The position numbers and the translations under genes are program-made. 64,000 nt of DNA from Terana coerulea (lineage: Eukaryota > Basidiomycota > Agaricomycetes > Polyporales > Phanerochaetaceae). Where the stretch lies: assembly GCA_024811115.1 (NCBI GenBank), contig JAKOGH010000990.1:1-64000 (forward strand), written 5' to 3'. Under the pieces are notes generated by a model. The model had not been told where the DNA came from and searched no databases. It saw only the letters and a list, made by a program, of their open reading frames with translations. This document shows positions 43,590-56,495 of the stretch, piece after piece. The stretch's first letter is position 1. Every line of letters begins with the position of its first letter.

Positions 43590-46500
43590 TTGTACTTGTT
43601 CGAATATCTCGGTCCTGACCCTGCGTCGTTATGGTTAGTTTCTTATACTATCGTTTGTAATCTTCGGCTCACACTCAAGCTTCAGGCTGCAAAGTCGGAC
43701 AAGATTTCCCCGACTTGGCTCGCAAGCCTAGAGGAGCAACTCCGGAGATACGCTATGGGTTCGGGCAACGCGCTTTCCGGATGGGCCGCAATAGAGGATT
43801 TCCTGCTAAAGCACGACGACACTTGGATTAGAGATTTTGTTGAAGACATCGACACTCTGCTTGTCTTCGTGAGTAGTTGAATGCTCAATCTCTGGAATAG
43901 AGCTGAGTAGTTGCAACAGGCCGGTCTGTTCTCCGCAATTGTAACAGCATTCGTCATCGCTACTTTACCCATGCTGCAACCAGACGATGCGAGCACCACC
44001 AATCAGCTTGTTGCTCTTGGAATTGCACCTCAGCTCCGCGTCACAGCCTCGACGTCCGTGAACGAGACGCTCACGGCTCTCCTGGACCCCGCTCCATTCT
44101 CTCCCACAACTTCTGCTGTGTCCATCAACATCCTATTCTTCCTCAGTCTCATGCTCAGTCTCGCCGCGGCTTTTTGGGCATTGTCTCCAAGCAATGGCTC
44201 CGCGAATACAAGCGATGGAATTCACCTCTGGGTCTTTCGCGAGACAACGTGCTCATCCGCCAGATTCGATTTGAGAGCTGGGAGGCCTGGAAAGTCAACG
44301 CTACAATCAGTGCAGTCCCCGCCTTGCTTGAGCTTGGCATGGTCTTCTTTCTCGCCGGCGTCGCCGTTCTTCTGTGGACACTGAACACTACCGTGGCGGT
44401 CGCTATTACCGTGGTTGTGGTCCTGTTCCTCGGATTGATCTCGTTCATCACCGCCCTCCCTGTCTTCTTGAAGCAATGCCCGTATAGATCGCCAACTGCA
44501 TGGGCCCTCGTCGCCGCAGCCGACTGCCTTCTGCGTGCCACGAAGTACGGACGTCATGTCGGGCACGAACTCTGGTTCTGGCTAAAGGACGAATTTAGCT
44601 GGGGACATCTTCCTTTTTTTTGGGTGGAAGGGCTTTTGGCTGGCACGCGCCCTGGACTGGGCGATCACTCCACTCGCCTTCACTTTCCTTTATCCCGCAC
44701 GCATGCTCTGGGTGCTGCACTCCGAGACTACGGACGCAATCCAGGGAACCGCGTGGCCCAAACGCCGGGTGACACAGTGGAGAGACCTGGATCTGGAGGG
44801 CTTGAGAATATCGAAGGTTGTACGGCCGGACGGAAAAGTTGAGGGCGCAAAGCAAGCAGCAAAGTTAGACCTCGCGCGGGAGCGAGCGGCCGTTTACAAA
44901 GACGGTCGATTTCGATCGCCCCGAACCCCAAACATATACGCGACAATGAGGCGAATGCACTGCTGGCAGATATAGCCGAGACTAATACGCTGTGCCGCGT
45001 CCTCGCGTGGGTTCAGGAGGCATCCCAGGAACCGAAAATCACGAGATTTATTGAGGAGAGCATTGTATCAATCCGCTCGAAGCTCCCGAAGCAGTTCACC
45101 AAGGAGTATCTGCGCGACTCCGGGGTGGGCTTGACAAGTTTAGAGAGCCCTAATACCTACTCCGGGATCACAGCTACCATACAGGGCGTCCTTGGTTACG
45201 ATGGCCAAACCTCGACACTAGACCTCACTCGCCCCGCTACAGTATTCTATGCGACGTTACCTTGGAACAATCGATTGGTCTTCGATTTTGTCGTATCAGA
45301 CCTCAAGCGGCTAGTCTTCTCCCCTGAATTGAACCTGGATGCGACAGGCAGGGCCTCCTGCAGAGCCTATGAGCTCCTCTGTGCTATCCGTGACGCCAGC
45401 CTGTATTGCAGACCAACGAACGCCAACAGCCCAACTTGGGAACAGTTATCCGACTCGGTCAGCGCCATTATAATGGGCCGCGTTGGGACTTCAAGCGACG
45501 GTAAAACACTCAGATGGCATTCTAGTTTGCGCTATAAAGCGTTTTGCTTGTCCGACTGCTTCAAGTTCTCAGTCAGGAACGACGGCCAGTCCGATTCCTA
45601 CACACTTGGTGCGTAACTAGCCTTTATTCAGGAAGCATTACTGACCCGTCTCTTGATGTACAGTTTTGTCGCATGGGCACGGTTTTGATTCAGCCTCCAA
45701 TCTTGCCACTTTCATTTCTCAACACTTCACTCATGACCTGAGCGTCTGGGATGCCGGGGACATATCCATATTCCTTGATGCTACAAGCTTGTGGATTCGC
45801 AACCGCCGCCCACCGTACGACCCCGTACAACAGACCATCGGTCGAATGATAGAGGTCATGAAGCATGCTCTGCAGTACCGTTGGGATATCCTGGGAACGC
45901 GACCTGACGGTAAAGAGACATGGTTCTCCATTCTGCACGATCACATCCACGACGTGTCGAAGTACTGGTCCGGCCCGCGTGCTGTAGCAGAGCTGACCTC
46001 GATGGTACCTCTACTGCACGCCATGGAGCACTCGTTCCACCAACGTCTATTCGGCACGGACGAGTGCACCTGGGAGCGGCTGCATAACTCGCTGAGACGC
46101 GTACACATTCAAGACGGAGGATGCCCATCACTCGCCGGTTGCGAATGGAAGTCACACTTCTGTGGCAGCTGGCCTTACAGCCGGTGTTCGCTGCGACAAC
46201 ACAGACAACCCGTCGTTCGGGCTGTACGCATACCGGCCGTACGTGACACCGAAAGGCACCCAGACGAAGCTACTGGCGCGACCTTGAGAATTATTGCTGG
46301 CATTGCTGTCGAGCCGTACCCCCTCCAGCCGCCCTTGCAAACTGACATCGCTCCCGGCCCCGATAAGAGTTCAAAAGCTCAGAAGCCGCCTATACGTTCC
46401 ACGCAGCCTTCCTCCGAATCACCAGTGGCGCCGAAACTCAGAAAGGGTGCCGCACGACGCAAGCCATTGAGGAAATTGGTGTTGATATCGCCAAACGATG

Positions 46501-46664
46501 ACCTTTCAGACTCTTCTGAGTCTGACGGTGGCGACAGACCGACAACGGTGCCCGAGTTAAGAGCGGATGGTTCTGGTGCAAACGAAACAAAGCAGAAAAC
46601 CTCGTCAGTTCTTCAAGTTGGTTTGGGCACAGCGGAAGGGTCGTCCGGAAAGAGAGATCACTAG
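43590..46664 (+). CDS. DUF6535 membrane protein, reading frame broken
   Basis: The typical N-terminal DUF6535 region is present: FVEDIDTLLVF spliced (intron about 43870-43919) to AGLFSAIVTAFVIATLPML. Then come a transmembrane segment VSINILFFLSLMLSLAAAF, GIVSKQWLREYKRW, VPALLELGMVFFLAGVAVLL and KQCPYRSPTAWAL. A long cytosolic part follows with SELTSMVPLLHAMEHSFHQR-like helices and a low-complexity Ser-rich end. It is a multi-pass membrane protein of unknown function, expanded in mushrooms. The frame changes at least three times: one T missing in the T run at 44171, one G too many at 44601, and one C missing near 44936. One more change is likely near 46110-46290. The 5' exon and ATG are unresolved; I place the left limit at the first plausible coding codons. 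Confidence 0.7.
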
Positions 46665-47173
46665 TAGTGGACAACGGTTAGGAAACTTCGTGATCGGTCA
46701 GTTGCACATCAGTAGCAGAACATGTACTTTCGCTTAGATTCGGAGGTTGGGAGCATGGCTCTTGACCACTGGCAGCTCTAGCAGTATTGTAGGATAAACG
46801 CCGCGAGTTACGGATCACGGCAGCGAACGTTCCTTGCACTTATCGAGCACTCTATCGCTGTTTGGACTAACGGTGATCGCAAAACTCGCAGGGGAGAGAC
46901 ATACCGTGAATGGTACGAATTTCTGACACGTCGTGATTTAGCAACGCTTTACGAATATATATAAGCAGGTGTGGAATCTTTCACGATCATTCTCTTCCTC
47001 AGTACGGTTTCCTACAATGCGGAAAGGCACTTTACACAATTGATGACAGAGTAGCGTATTGTATTCGTCATAGGTTGATCGTATGCTAAGTACGTTACAG
47101 TTCATTCAACATTTAACCCCGGAGGGTCCAGGTGAGTCTACCAAAGACTTCGTCCCTGAGGTGCAACCACATC
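46665..47173. other. Spacer between DUF6535 and sedolisin B
   Basis: 3' flanks of two convergent genes. A TATATATAAG string at about 46957 has no gene to serve. Nothing else seen. Confidence 0.4.
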
Positions 47174-49218
47174 CTACAAGCCAGCAGCAGTCTCCGCCGC
47201 AGCGAGAAGCTTGGCAAAGTTGGGTGTACCCAGACCGGTGACCTGGAAGTAGGGTATCAGCATACATCCGCAGCTGAAAATAGATGAAGACGTACAGGAT
47301 CCCAGCCGGCCTCAGCGGGGAAGCCGTTGGTGTTGCAGCCGGGGTTGTTGCCGGTCGTGATGTCGGTGAACGTCGACGCCGCCGCGCCGTACAGGAAGGG
47401 GTTCAAGAAGCCGAGGGGCGACTTGCCTGCAGCGATGAGCCTGTCGTTGATGAGCGAGAAGATCGCCGCGGTGATGGGGCTCGAGCAACTGGTGCCCGCG
47501 ACGAGGCCCTCCTTGCCCGCGCTGAAGATCTCGACGTTCTCTCCCTGCGCGGAGATGTCGGGGAACGCGCGACCGGTGCGGTTGAACTTGCCGGAGTTGG
47601 TGTTGCCGAGCTTGGTGAGGTAAGCGTTGACAACGGTGGTCTGGTAGCTGGCCGTGCCGAAGAAGTTGGAGAAACCGCCGGAGGAGAAGGTCGCGGAAGT
47701 CTCTGGGGAGATGCCAGTGGTAGCACCGACAGAGGTCATGCTGGACACTATGTTAGCATGTGTGGATGACAGATGACAATTCAGCTCACAATGGGCAACC
47801 AGATGGGAAGGTCGGGAGGAACGTGGTGCAGCGGGTGGTCTGGGAGCCTGCGACACCGCCGTCTCCGGACGAAAAGAGAATAGAGGTACCACGGGCACCA
47901 AGCTGTGTGTAAGCACTGCACAGACGGCTGCATGGGCACTCATCAGTATTATGATTTCTCAGAACAATATGATACGTACGCAGCGGTGGCACGAGAGACG
48001 GTGTTCTCATTCTGGCCGTATGAGGTGGTGAGGACCTGCGGGGGTGCGGACTGGCTGAGGAGGAGGTTGATTTGGTCGAGGAAGCCGCTCAGTCCATCAG
48101 AGTTCTGCTCTCCTGCAGAAATGAAGATCGACTTGATGCCGTTGCCGAGACCGACAGTCATTTGGGTGTCAAGGTCTGCCTCGATACCAGCCTCGGACAG
48201 GGTCTGAGGGTTGCTGCCGCCGTCGAGAGTCTCGAGGGTGAAGGTTTGGCCAGCAAGGTCAGGACGAAGCGCCTTCAAGAATGACTAGAAACCCATCAAA
48301 TTAAGGATCCGACAGCAGCCAACTTAGGACATCACTCTCTTACCTGGAGATCAGCATTGTTGGCGAACTGCTCGATGTACCCGGAGACGCCGATGGTGTT
48401 GGACGTCTGGGTGGCACGCGTGGTAGGAACACCGTAGAGAGCCTGGATGCAGGCGGGGGTGACCGTGGTGGCACACGAAGCGGGTACGGCTGCCGAGGAC
48501 AAGTTGTGGATACCTGCGTCAGGGGCCGGGACTGGCTTCAACGGGATCGAGAGCAACGGAGCGCCGGGGAACGGGTTCTTGAAGCTATCAAATCGGGAGA
48601 AGTGAGCATTAACGGCGCAGGACGCAAGATGAGGCAGCGTACGTGATGGTAGGGTGGACGAGGTCGATGTGGTTCGTCAGGTCGACGGGGAGTGAGTAGG
48701 CCATGGTAACGATGCTCTCGCTGCCGGTCTCCTGGTGCTTGAAGACGGTGAAGTCGGCGTTGAAGAGCGCGTTGGCCTGGCTGACGGTGGCCTGGAAGCC
48801 AAGCCAGTCACCGGCGGGCGACAGCTTGGTCGTCGTGATACCATTCTCCTTGAAGAACGCGGTCACGGCGTCGACGGTGTCCTGGGGTGGGGCGACAAAT
48901 GCCTCGACCTGGCGGAACATTAGCATATATGCGCTCAAGCACGGCCGACAAACGTACCTCTTCCTTGGTGAGGTGCTGGCCGTACAGCGCGTTACCGGGA
49001 GTGCTGACGTCCATGAGTGCCTCCTCGAGCCCATCAGGGTTCGTCTGCTTGAGCGCGACGCGCAGGTTCAGCTTTGTGTTAGGCGAGGCGCGAGCCTGCT
49101 TGACGAAGCCCTCAGGGATCTCCTCGCGGGTCTCGTGTACCCTCATGGCGCGGCGGGCCATGGGATTGCCGAGGGCGACCGCAAAGAGTGAAACGAAGAA
49201 GAATGTAGAGGCCACCAT
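47174..49218 (-). CDS. Secreted sedolisin (tripeptidyl-peptidase, S53), copy B
   Basis: Signal peptide MVASTFFFVSLFAVALGNP, then a prodomain nearly identical to copy A (RVHETREEIPEGFVKQARAS). The catalytic domain has the Glu/Asp pair in IEADLDTQM, SYGQNENTVSRA, the oxyanion Asp in LFSSGDGGVAGSQ, GFSNFFGTASYQ, the intact nucleophile motif AGTSCSSP, the calcium-site region FTDITTGNNPGCNTNGF and the end TGLGTPNFAKLLAAAETAAG. The product is about 560 residues and the exon junctions (introns of 50-60 nt) keep frame throughout. It is an extracellular acidic peptidase releasing tripeptides, used in nutrient acquisition. Compared with copy A this is the working member. TATA box about 77 bp upstream. 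Confidence 0.93.
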
Positions 49219-49940
49219 GTCGTTAGACTCTGTCCGAGAGAGGAGGAGAACCTGGAGCGGAGGCCTTAGAGACTCTCGAGGACATCGTCTTTGGCTTTAT
49301 AGTTCTCCGTGCTTCTAGCCTACGCAGTTCCCCAACATATGGAGCTGCATGGAGATAAGGATCATAGTGAGATTGGGCTGCTCGAACCAGGAGGATATCA
49401 AAGCGTACCCGCAGGCCAAGTATGAGTGGTCGATCATGTGCACGCTGAACGCAATGCCGTGGAGTCTACAGAAGGTGAAAACCGCCAGCACCAACGATGG
49501 AAGACGGGCCAAACCTGGGGCTGTGCTAGCCTTCGCAGTGTTGTGATTCCCAGGAGGGCCCCTCGGTGGGAAAAGAGCGTGCGGTAGCCTTGGGAGGGCG
49601 GGAACCTGTTGTGGCCGCCGCCACAAGGCTACTGCGCGCAGGCTATCCGGGTGAGACGTCGGCTTTCCCGGCGCTTGTCCGCGCTCCTCGATCCGGCTTC
49701 ACCAATGCAGATATCGGCAAAACGCAGGCTATGATCGCCTTCAGAAGGGTGAAAGTTGATCTTCCAGCAAGGGTTGTCAATACGTTGGGTAATACCAGCG
49801 AACGCAGGCTATGCTTACTGGTCGTACTCCGCATACGTTGTATGACAATAGTAGCACCTTCCATCCTTCTCCGGGCGCATAGTGTGAGAGCTGGTCCGGT
49901 TACCCATGCGTGTCGCACTGTTTATAGAAAGTAGCTTACT
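49219..49940. repeat. Duplicated 5' flank of the sedolisins, copy B
   Basis: Partner of 38844-39800, with the same order of matching blocks. It contains no gene that I recognise. Confidence 0.65.
49295..49301 (-). promoter_or_regulatory. TATA box of sedolisin B
   Basis: TATAAAG on the minus strand, about 77 bp upstream of the ATG; same position as in copy A. Confidence 0.6.
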
Positions 49941-49984
49941 GGACAGGGTCCAAAGAACCATGACGCACGGATATCCTATCTGTT

Positions 49985-51160
49985 AGTGCAGTGGGAAGCA
50001 ACGATGGCCGCTGGAGGAGAGTTTAATAGCACACGATGCTATTGCAAGTCAAGTAACCAGGGTGCTGACCTAGGCTCTGCCGTGAACAAGCCCAACCACT
50101 CCTCAACGTGCCTTCAATATCAGCAACGCATATATGAACTATTTGGCTCATTTGTCTTGCGAAGTCCATCGTATTTTGTCCTGGGAGTTTAAGCATTGTA
50201 CTTGCCTATTCCTTGTGACCAGATGATACAACCCCGCAAAGCTTGAGCATCTTATGCATCGATGAAATGCGGACCATGCATGCACTGACTGAGGCCGCGA
50301 GTGGTGGATGGTAGATTCCCATCGGGTGTTGATTGCACATGGATCTTGTTTGCGAAGTGGGCATTCCTCAGCTCCTACGCGCATGCTGACAGTATCATTG
50401 AGATTGATCGAACACATCAATCTCCTCAGCATAGGGTGCCAACTCACCAAACATGCAGAGCAGTACTGGCATTCCTAAGCACTCCAAATACAGATAGTCA
50501 GACAAGTACGGATTGAGGGCCCCTAGAGCCCATCAAACTGGCTACTTACCTTCAGCCCATGTGCTCTCCTTGTTTGACTACTTCCGCCATTCTTCGAAGC
50601 CCATTCTTCCTCGTCGTTCGAATGGCCAGACCACGCCCCGGACATAGCAGTCGAGATACTGAAATTTTATTCCGACCCGCATGGATCAGTGCTAACGGCC
50701 AGCAGCGGGTATTCTGGGAGGACGAATACATAGAGTAGGGTTGTTCTGATTCAGGCCTATGCTCAATCCAAAGCAAAATCACATCAGTACCGTTGCATTA
50801 GACATCGTCACTTGCCACCTGACGGTCTCTGACACTGCTCAACCACCGCGTGCCACGACACTTCCACCGCGGTTGGCAGGGCAGAGCTCCGATATCGGAT
50901 GATGGGCGTGAGAGGTTGAATGGTCACCATTGTTGAACTCATCGGTGGAAATCGGCGATGTTAGCAATTGGGACATGGTGGTATTGTGCAAGTCGCCAAC
51001 AATTCCGGCGGCGGGGAGATGCAGAGATGACCGGAAAGCGCATAAGCGCCGCGGCGGCAACTGGAATTCTAATTGATCTTTGGATCTTTGCGGGCCGGGG
51101 CCTCCCTGAGTCGGACCGTGACCGGCACCCAGTGTATTTACATGCGGCTGGCTGCTGAAG
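49985..51160 (+). repeat. Diverged direct repeat left of the GH44 gene
   Basis: The segment matches 55395-56490 in the same orientation. Shared blocks are GGAAGCAACGA/GAAGGCAACGA with CTGGAGGA-AGTT, the pair ACATAGCAGTCGA, GCATGGATCAGT, and CTCGTCACTTGCCA-CTGA. Frames are closed in this copy, so it looks like a decayed gene or flank. No identity is proposed. Confidence 0.6.
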
Positions 51161-51448
51161 CGTTCACAAACACTCACTTCTTGAATCCACCTCTCACTTG
51201 GTAAGCATCGCCGCCATCTCTGGCACTGCGCATGCCGTTGTCGCCGCCGGTTTCGCCGTAATGCATGTCCTCACTCTCTACACACATGCTGGGCTCTGGT
51301 ACCGCTTCAGTACTTGCTGCCCTTGCAGCGACTTCCGTATAGACTGTGCATGCCAATGTACCATTGCTCATGTGGCGCACCGACAACGCCGCTTAGCGTT
51401 CATATACACATAAGGCTAAGTTTTATTTTCGAGCGCGTAGCATAATGT

Positions 51449-54404
51449 CTACTGCTGGAGCAAGAATACCGCAGTGTAGGCAGGGACTACCAGGAAATTG
51501 CTGTTCGCGACATTGATCGTTGTCTAAAGACGTTTATGTGAATATTGCGCCACCTGAATCAACTACTGGTGGACGACGTACCTGCCACTTGGCTATGCCG
51601 GCTTGTCCACCGAAGTGTCGTAGGAAGTACGAGCCGGTAGGTACGTTTGCCAAGTCGAAGGAGAAGGGAGTGTCGGGGCTCTTGTTGACGATGACGAGCG
51701 AGAGCTTGCCGTTTTCAGAGCCGGCGTAAAGACCGAGGAGGTCTGGGTTCGGGGAGGCGAGGTTGACCTGTGCGCTCGAGCTACCGAAGTTGGTACCGTG
51801 ACTGGGTGTAGTCGTGGATCAGCTCCAAACTCGAATCTGCGCAACACAACAGTACGCACCCTCTGAACAGCCAGTATGCGAGGCCGACTGGGCTTCCTGC
51901 ATCGGGCTCCGACCAGTATGTCGCGCTGTCTACGCCAAACTGTCCGAAGATGCCGAGAGAGTCGGCGACGAGCAGGCCGCCGGTAATGTCCGTGTCGGCG
52001 GTAGAGCTCCATTCGCTGATGGACAGCTTCGTTCCAGGGTAGTTTTGGGCGATGAGAGTCTTCATGCGGGGGATGAGCTCAACAACCGTGGGGTTCCACT
52101 GATGGTTCTGCGGGTTGCTACCAACCCACGACTCGTCAACATAGCTGGTATCCTATTGAATAAGGTAAACGATTGAGACATTGACACTGTTATAAGTTGA
52201 GCTTACCCAAAGGCTGCGAGACATCCGCAGTCGCAAGGCCTTGGCGGCCGCATCATTGGCGCTGGTATCAGGCTGGAAGTAGTAGTGGAGGTCGAGGTAG
52301 TCGAGCAGACGTTGCCCGGTGGCATTGTCATGCGATTGCATCTGTTGGAGGAACCAGGGGATGAAGTCAATGTTGTTGTGAGCGGCGGTATCAGACCATC
52401 CAATTTCGCTTGTCCAGTCTGTACGGTTGCTTAATAAGCTCGAGGATATGACCTGTAGCCAACCCAACACTCACAGAACCACCACGAACAGGTCGACGGA
52501 GCGATGACTTTGACATCGGGGAGTGCCTGCTTCGCAACAGTGGCAAATTGAATCACACGCCGGAGCTCTTCGTCGTAGCCCATTGCACTGCAAAGGAAGC
52601 AATGTCAGTGACCATACTAAACTCTTTTCGTTTGACTTACTCCGGGTGCATGTCCTGGTGGGTGCTCGAGGCAATCTCAATCTCGTTGTCGATAGCTACC
52701 ATAGTCGGCTTATTTTTCAGGCCGGACAGCCATTGCTTCGCTAGCGTTGTGTTCCAGGGGGTGTACGCCATGGTCTGATTCGTAGTTGGGCTGACGGAGG
52801 TGCCGTTGGGGAGCAGACCATCGCCAGCGTCGGCATTGTAGGGGTCAAAGGCTTCCTGAGCTGTACAACATTAATGAGCTCTGTGGGAATGCGAAGAGCA
52901 TGCACTGCGTCTACTTACATGGATAGAGCGACTTCGGGTAGGAGTATGAAGTAGCATCCTTAGCTACCCAATCCAAACTATAATCCCAATGTAAGCGAGG
53001 CAAACCACAATCTCAATTATAGCATCACTTACGCGGGGATGGTCATGAGTGTATCCGAGCCAGCAGCGCTGACCCAGCCCATCCAGGCATCCGCATTGCC
53101 TTGATCAGCCACACGGTTTTCGAAGTACCAGTCATTTCCGGCGTTCGTGAAATCTCCCTCGAAGTTGTAAGCAGTTACCGCATTGCCTCCCCAGCGCGAC
53201 ATGGTGACTCCCAGGGTCTGGATATAGTTGGCATCGGTAGGGAAGTTGACACCATAGATGTGAGGGTTGATCGGATGGTTGACGGCTGGTACGATGCTTT
53301 GAACGACGAATTAGAGTGCTTTCTAGGCTGTAACATGTGATGCCATACCTGGCGTACTGCACTGCTGGTAACGTGAAGTTGAAAGTGGAGTTTCCAGCAG
53401 TGATCACTAGGGGACCGGCTGTGAACGACGATGCCAACGACAGGTAAGTGATTGTCTTGGAGGGCGTGTCAGGGGGGAGAATAGGTGGTCTTGCTTGAAA
53501 TTTTGACGGGCTAGGTCACAGGTTTCAGGCTCGATTACATCTACGGATATGGTACTACCCACCTTGCCATTAACGTTGACGTTGACACCATCCAAGTCGA
53601 CCGCGCCCTGAGTGGTGACAGCGATGATGTGATCTGCCAGGGGCTCCGCGCTGAGGAACTCAGGCGTGACGACAATTTCCTATGCAAAGCTTCAGCCGTA
53701 CGTTTGAGTGTTACCGCTCGCGGTACGTACGTCAACAAGAACAACGTTGTCTAGATGGTACTAGACGTAGAGAGAGGGATGAAAATCAGAAGGAATGGCT
53801 GATTCGAGAAATATTACTCACAGATGCGCCGTTTGCTCCAGCTTGGAAGTTGATACGATCCCACGTATCATTGCCCTATACAATATTGTCAGCAACTGGA
53901 TAGGCTAAAAATCAAAGCAAGGTGTACCAGAGGAGTAGACGTTCCCGGGAGAGAACTGAAGTCAATCAACAGTGACGTGAATGCGCCCGCTGTCACCTTT
54001 TGGCTCAGCGCCGTCAGCGGGATGTTCGGAGATTGAGCGTTGTCCCCAGTGGACTGGATGTAGATTTGCACATCCGGTTGGGCACCCTGGAGTGTATGAT
54101 AGCGTTAGACATGAAATAGTATCACAAAACGAAGCTAAGTACTGACCGCAATGTCAAACCGCAGACCAGCGTAGTTGGGGAAAGTACCCTCAAGCTTCAG
54201 AGAAACCGCGGCCCACGCATCCGAGGTGGCTGAGAGGCTGCTCGTACCCTCAAAGACGTCCGTCGCAGCAAAGTCGATTGTGCTGCTCCAGCTCCAGTTT
54301 TCCCAGCCGGCGGCTAGTGCGCCGTCCTGGTAGACCGTTAAGTCCGCCAGCGCGACACGGACGGCAGCACCAGCCAACGCCGCGAGGGTCTGCCTGCGAA
54401 GCAT
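51449..54404 (-). CDS. Glycoside hydrolase family 44 (endoglucanase/xyloglucanase type), secreted
   Basis: The start is MLRRQTLAALAGAAVRVALA, a signal-like N terminus. A beta-rich module (about residues 20-230) with carbohydrate-binding character follows: LTVYQDGALAAGWENWSWSS, VQIYIQSTGDNAQSPNI and WDRINFQAGANGASY. Then comes the GH44 barrel: INPHIYGVNFPTDANYIQTL, MSRWGGNAVTAYNFEGDFTN, AGNDWYFENRV, the acid/base in MVAIDNEIEIASSTHQDMHP, LDYLDLHYYFQPDTS, and the nucleophile in KLSISEWSSTADTD, with the C-terminal beta domain ending in NFLVVPAYTAVFLLQQ. About a dozen exons, product near 800 residues. GH44 enzymes cleave beta-1,4-glucans such as cellulose and xyloglucan outside the cell. The two catalytic Glu are visible. 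No frame break was noticed. The gene lies between two diverged direct repeats. Confidence 0.9.
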
Positions 54405-55394
54405 GCCTGTGGATAGAGCTTGGACGCCGGGAGCTCTGGTAAGTGGGTCGGTGCCGCTGTGCGGGGCCTATATGCACGAGCGCGGACGAAGCTCGGCCCA
54501 GGACGATCTATGGGTTAACCTGACGACCGATACTTAACCGAGGTGTGCGGTACCGCTCGTCACGCGTCGCGAATTCCATGCAAACGCCTGATCGGTTTTG
54601 GTGAGTTGAGAGGTGATGAACGACGAAGTACGAATGAGCTGTCAAGTGCAATGCGCATTGTCCGCTATGTCGCAACAGTCGAATATGCCAAGAAGCATGC
54701 AAACAGTGTGGATGGTGCTTCTCTTCTGCTAAGTAGCTTGCGCATTGCCGGTAGCCCTCCGGGATTTAGCCAAATAGGCTCCCAGAGGTCATCTGTACAG
54801 CTTGATATACCGCTGGTGATATAAAATGAGCAAACATTGCATGCCAGAAATTAGGCATAGAACGGAGGAGCATTTGACACATACGTCGAATCCCCTCCTC
54901 TGGGGTCGTGTCAAACTGGTGTTGCATTAGACAAAGTATCTCTGCCAATCACAAAAAGAGACTCACGAGAATTTAGCTACGAGTGGCGAGACGCTTGAAC
55001 AGTATAAGATACATAGTCTCGCTACGACGTATTATAAGGTATGTGGAGGCCGAGTCAGCATATCTTACTCCTGGTATCCGTGAAGCAACTGCAATAGAGA
55101 TATCCTGATACGAATCCTCGGAAAGTTATCGCGCAAGGGCACAAACACGCAACAAGTAGTATAGCTACACTTATGCCACTTGATAATGTCAACATCATTC
55201 ACGATGCAGCACTGAGAGTTTTATCAGTCGATGTCGTTCGCTCGTCCGGATGATTGAGCAGCGTGCTTACCTATTTCTCAGCAGACCAATGACACACTTC
55301 CGCAAAGCAGGCACCCAAGGCATCGATTCAGAACAAATCAGGCATGCTTTGACCGAGACTTCAGGCTGAAGATTTCCATCCGTTGGTGCGATGA
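54405..55394. other. 5' flank of the GH44 gene and spacer
   Basis: A weak TATA-like CATATAGG on the minus strand lies about 65 bp upstream of the GH44 start. The rest has no recognised feature. Confidence 0.4.
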
Positions 55395-56495
55395 GAAGGC
55401 AACGAGGACAACTGGAGGATAGTTCAACGGCGCACGACGTCGAATACTATGCCATGACTTCCAGACTGACGTGAGGTTCACCAAGAGCAAGCTAAAACGC
55501 TTTGTTCATGTGTCTTCATATACACAATCAGCGCATATATCAACTCCTTAACTGATTTTTCTTGTTAAATTTGCCAACTTCAAATAGTGGGTGTCCTGAG
55601 ACTTCGGCATTGCACTTACCTCCTTCAAGTTGGGGCTCGAAGAGACCAAGGTTACGAAATGGAAATCCTAGTCATCGAGTACTCGTGGGCGACGCATACA
55701 TACCCTGAGTGGGGGTTTGAGTTGTGAGATCAAGTTCTTATTGGGTTTAAATTGCGTATGGGCCTTGCTTGCGATTGGGGCTTTCTTCATCCCATAGACT
55801 CACATCACACGCTGACAGTAGCAGTGAGATTCATTCTGCATTTTCATCTTCGCAGCGTGAACTCACCAAGCACATAGTGGTATTCCGACTGAGCACTCTG
55901 GATATAGATAGAGTCAGAGGTTGGTCAGAGGTGGATGAGGTCAGACCTCCAGCGCTTTGACCCGGAAACTCACCTCCAGACCTCTAAACTCATCTTGTTC
56001 GACCACTTCCATCATCCTGCTGAGCCCGCTCATCCTCGCCGTGGGACTGACTGTTGGGCCACTCCCCAGACATAGCAGTCGAAGATGATGAGCGTTGATT
56101 CCAAGCCGCATGGATCAGTACCTGCCGGCGCCGCAGCCGGTATCCCTGGAGGGCGACCATGGAGAAGCATGGAGAGCGCAGAGGTGTTCGAATGGCCTGG
56201 GCTCGATCCAAGGCAGAATCCCATCATCGCCGCTGCATTGGACCTCGTCACTTGCCATCTGAAGGTTTCTGGCACTGCCCAACCACCGCCCGTTACGACA
56301 TTTCCACCGCAGTTGCCTGGGCAGAACCCCGGTGTTCAAAATCAATGCGCGAGCTTGTTGGCCCCCTCGGTGGACATCGGCGGTGTTGGCAATAAGAACA
56401 TGGGAGGTATAGCGCAAGTCGCCTGCCGGGCGGGAGCGACAGCGATCGCGCACGAAAAGAGCAGGAGTGTGACGGGAAAGCGGAAATCTGATTAG
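55395..56495 (+). repeat. Diverged direct repeat right of the GH44 gene, with an open frame
   Basis: Partner of 49985-51160. In this copy a plus-strand frame remains open from about 56085 to 56495 (LDLVTCHLKVSGTAQPPPVT, PSVDIGGVGNKNMGGIAQVA). It may be a gene fragment, but it has no recognised domain, and the minus strand is open here as well. I report the repeat and do not call a gene. Confidence 0.55.

Noticed and set aside
46950..46975. TATATATAAG string resembling a TATA box
   Set aside because: No plus-strand gene follows and both neighbours are convergent, so it has no promoter to serve.
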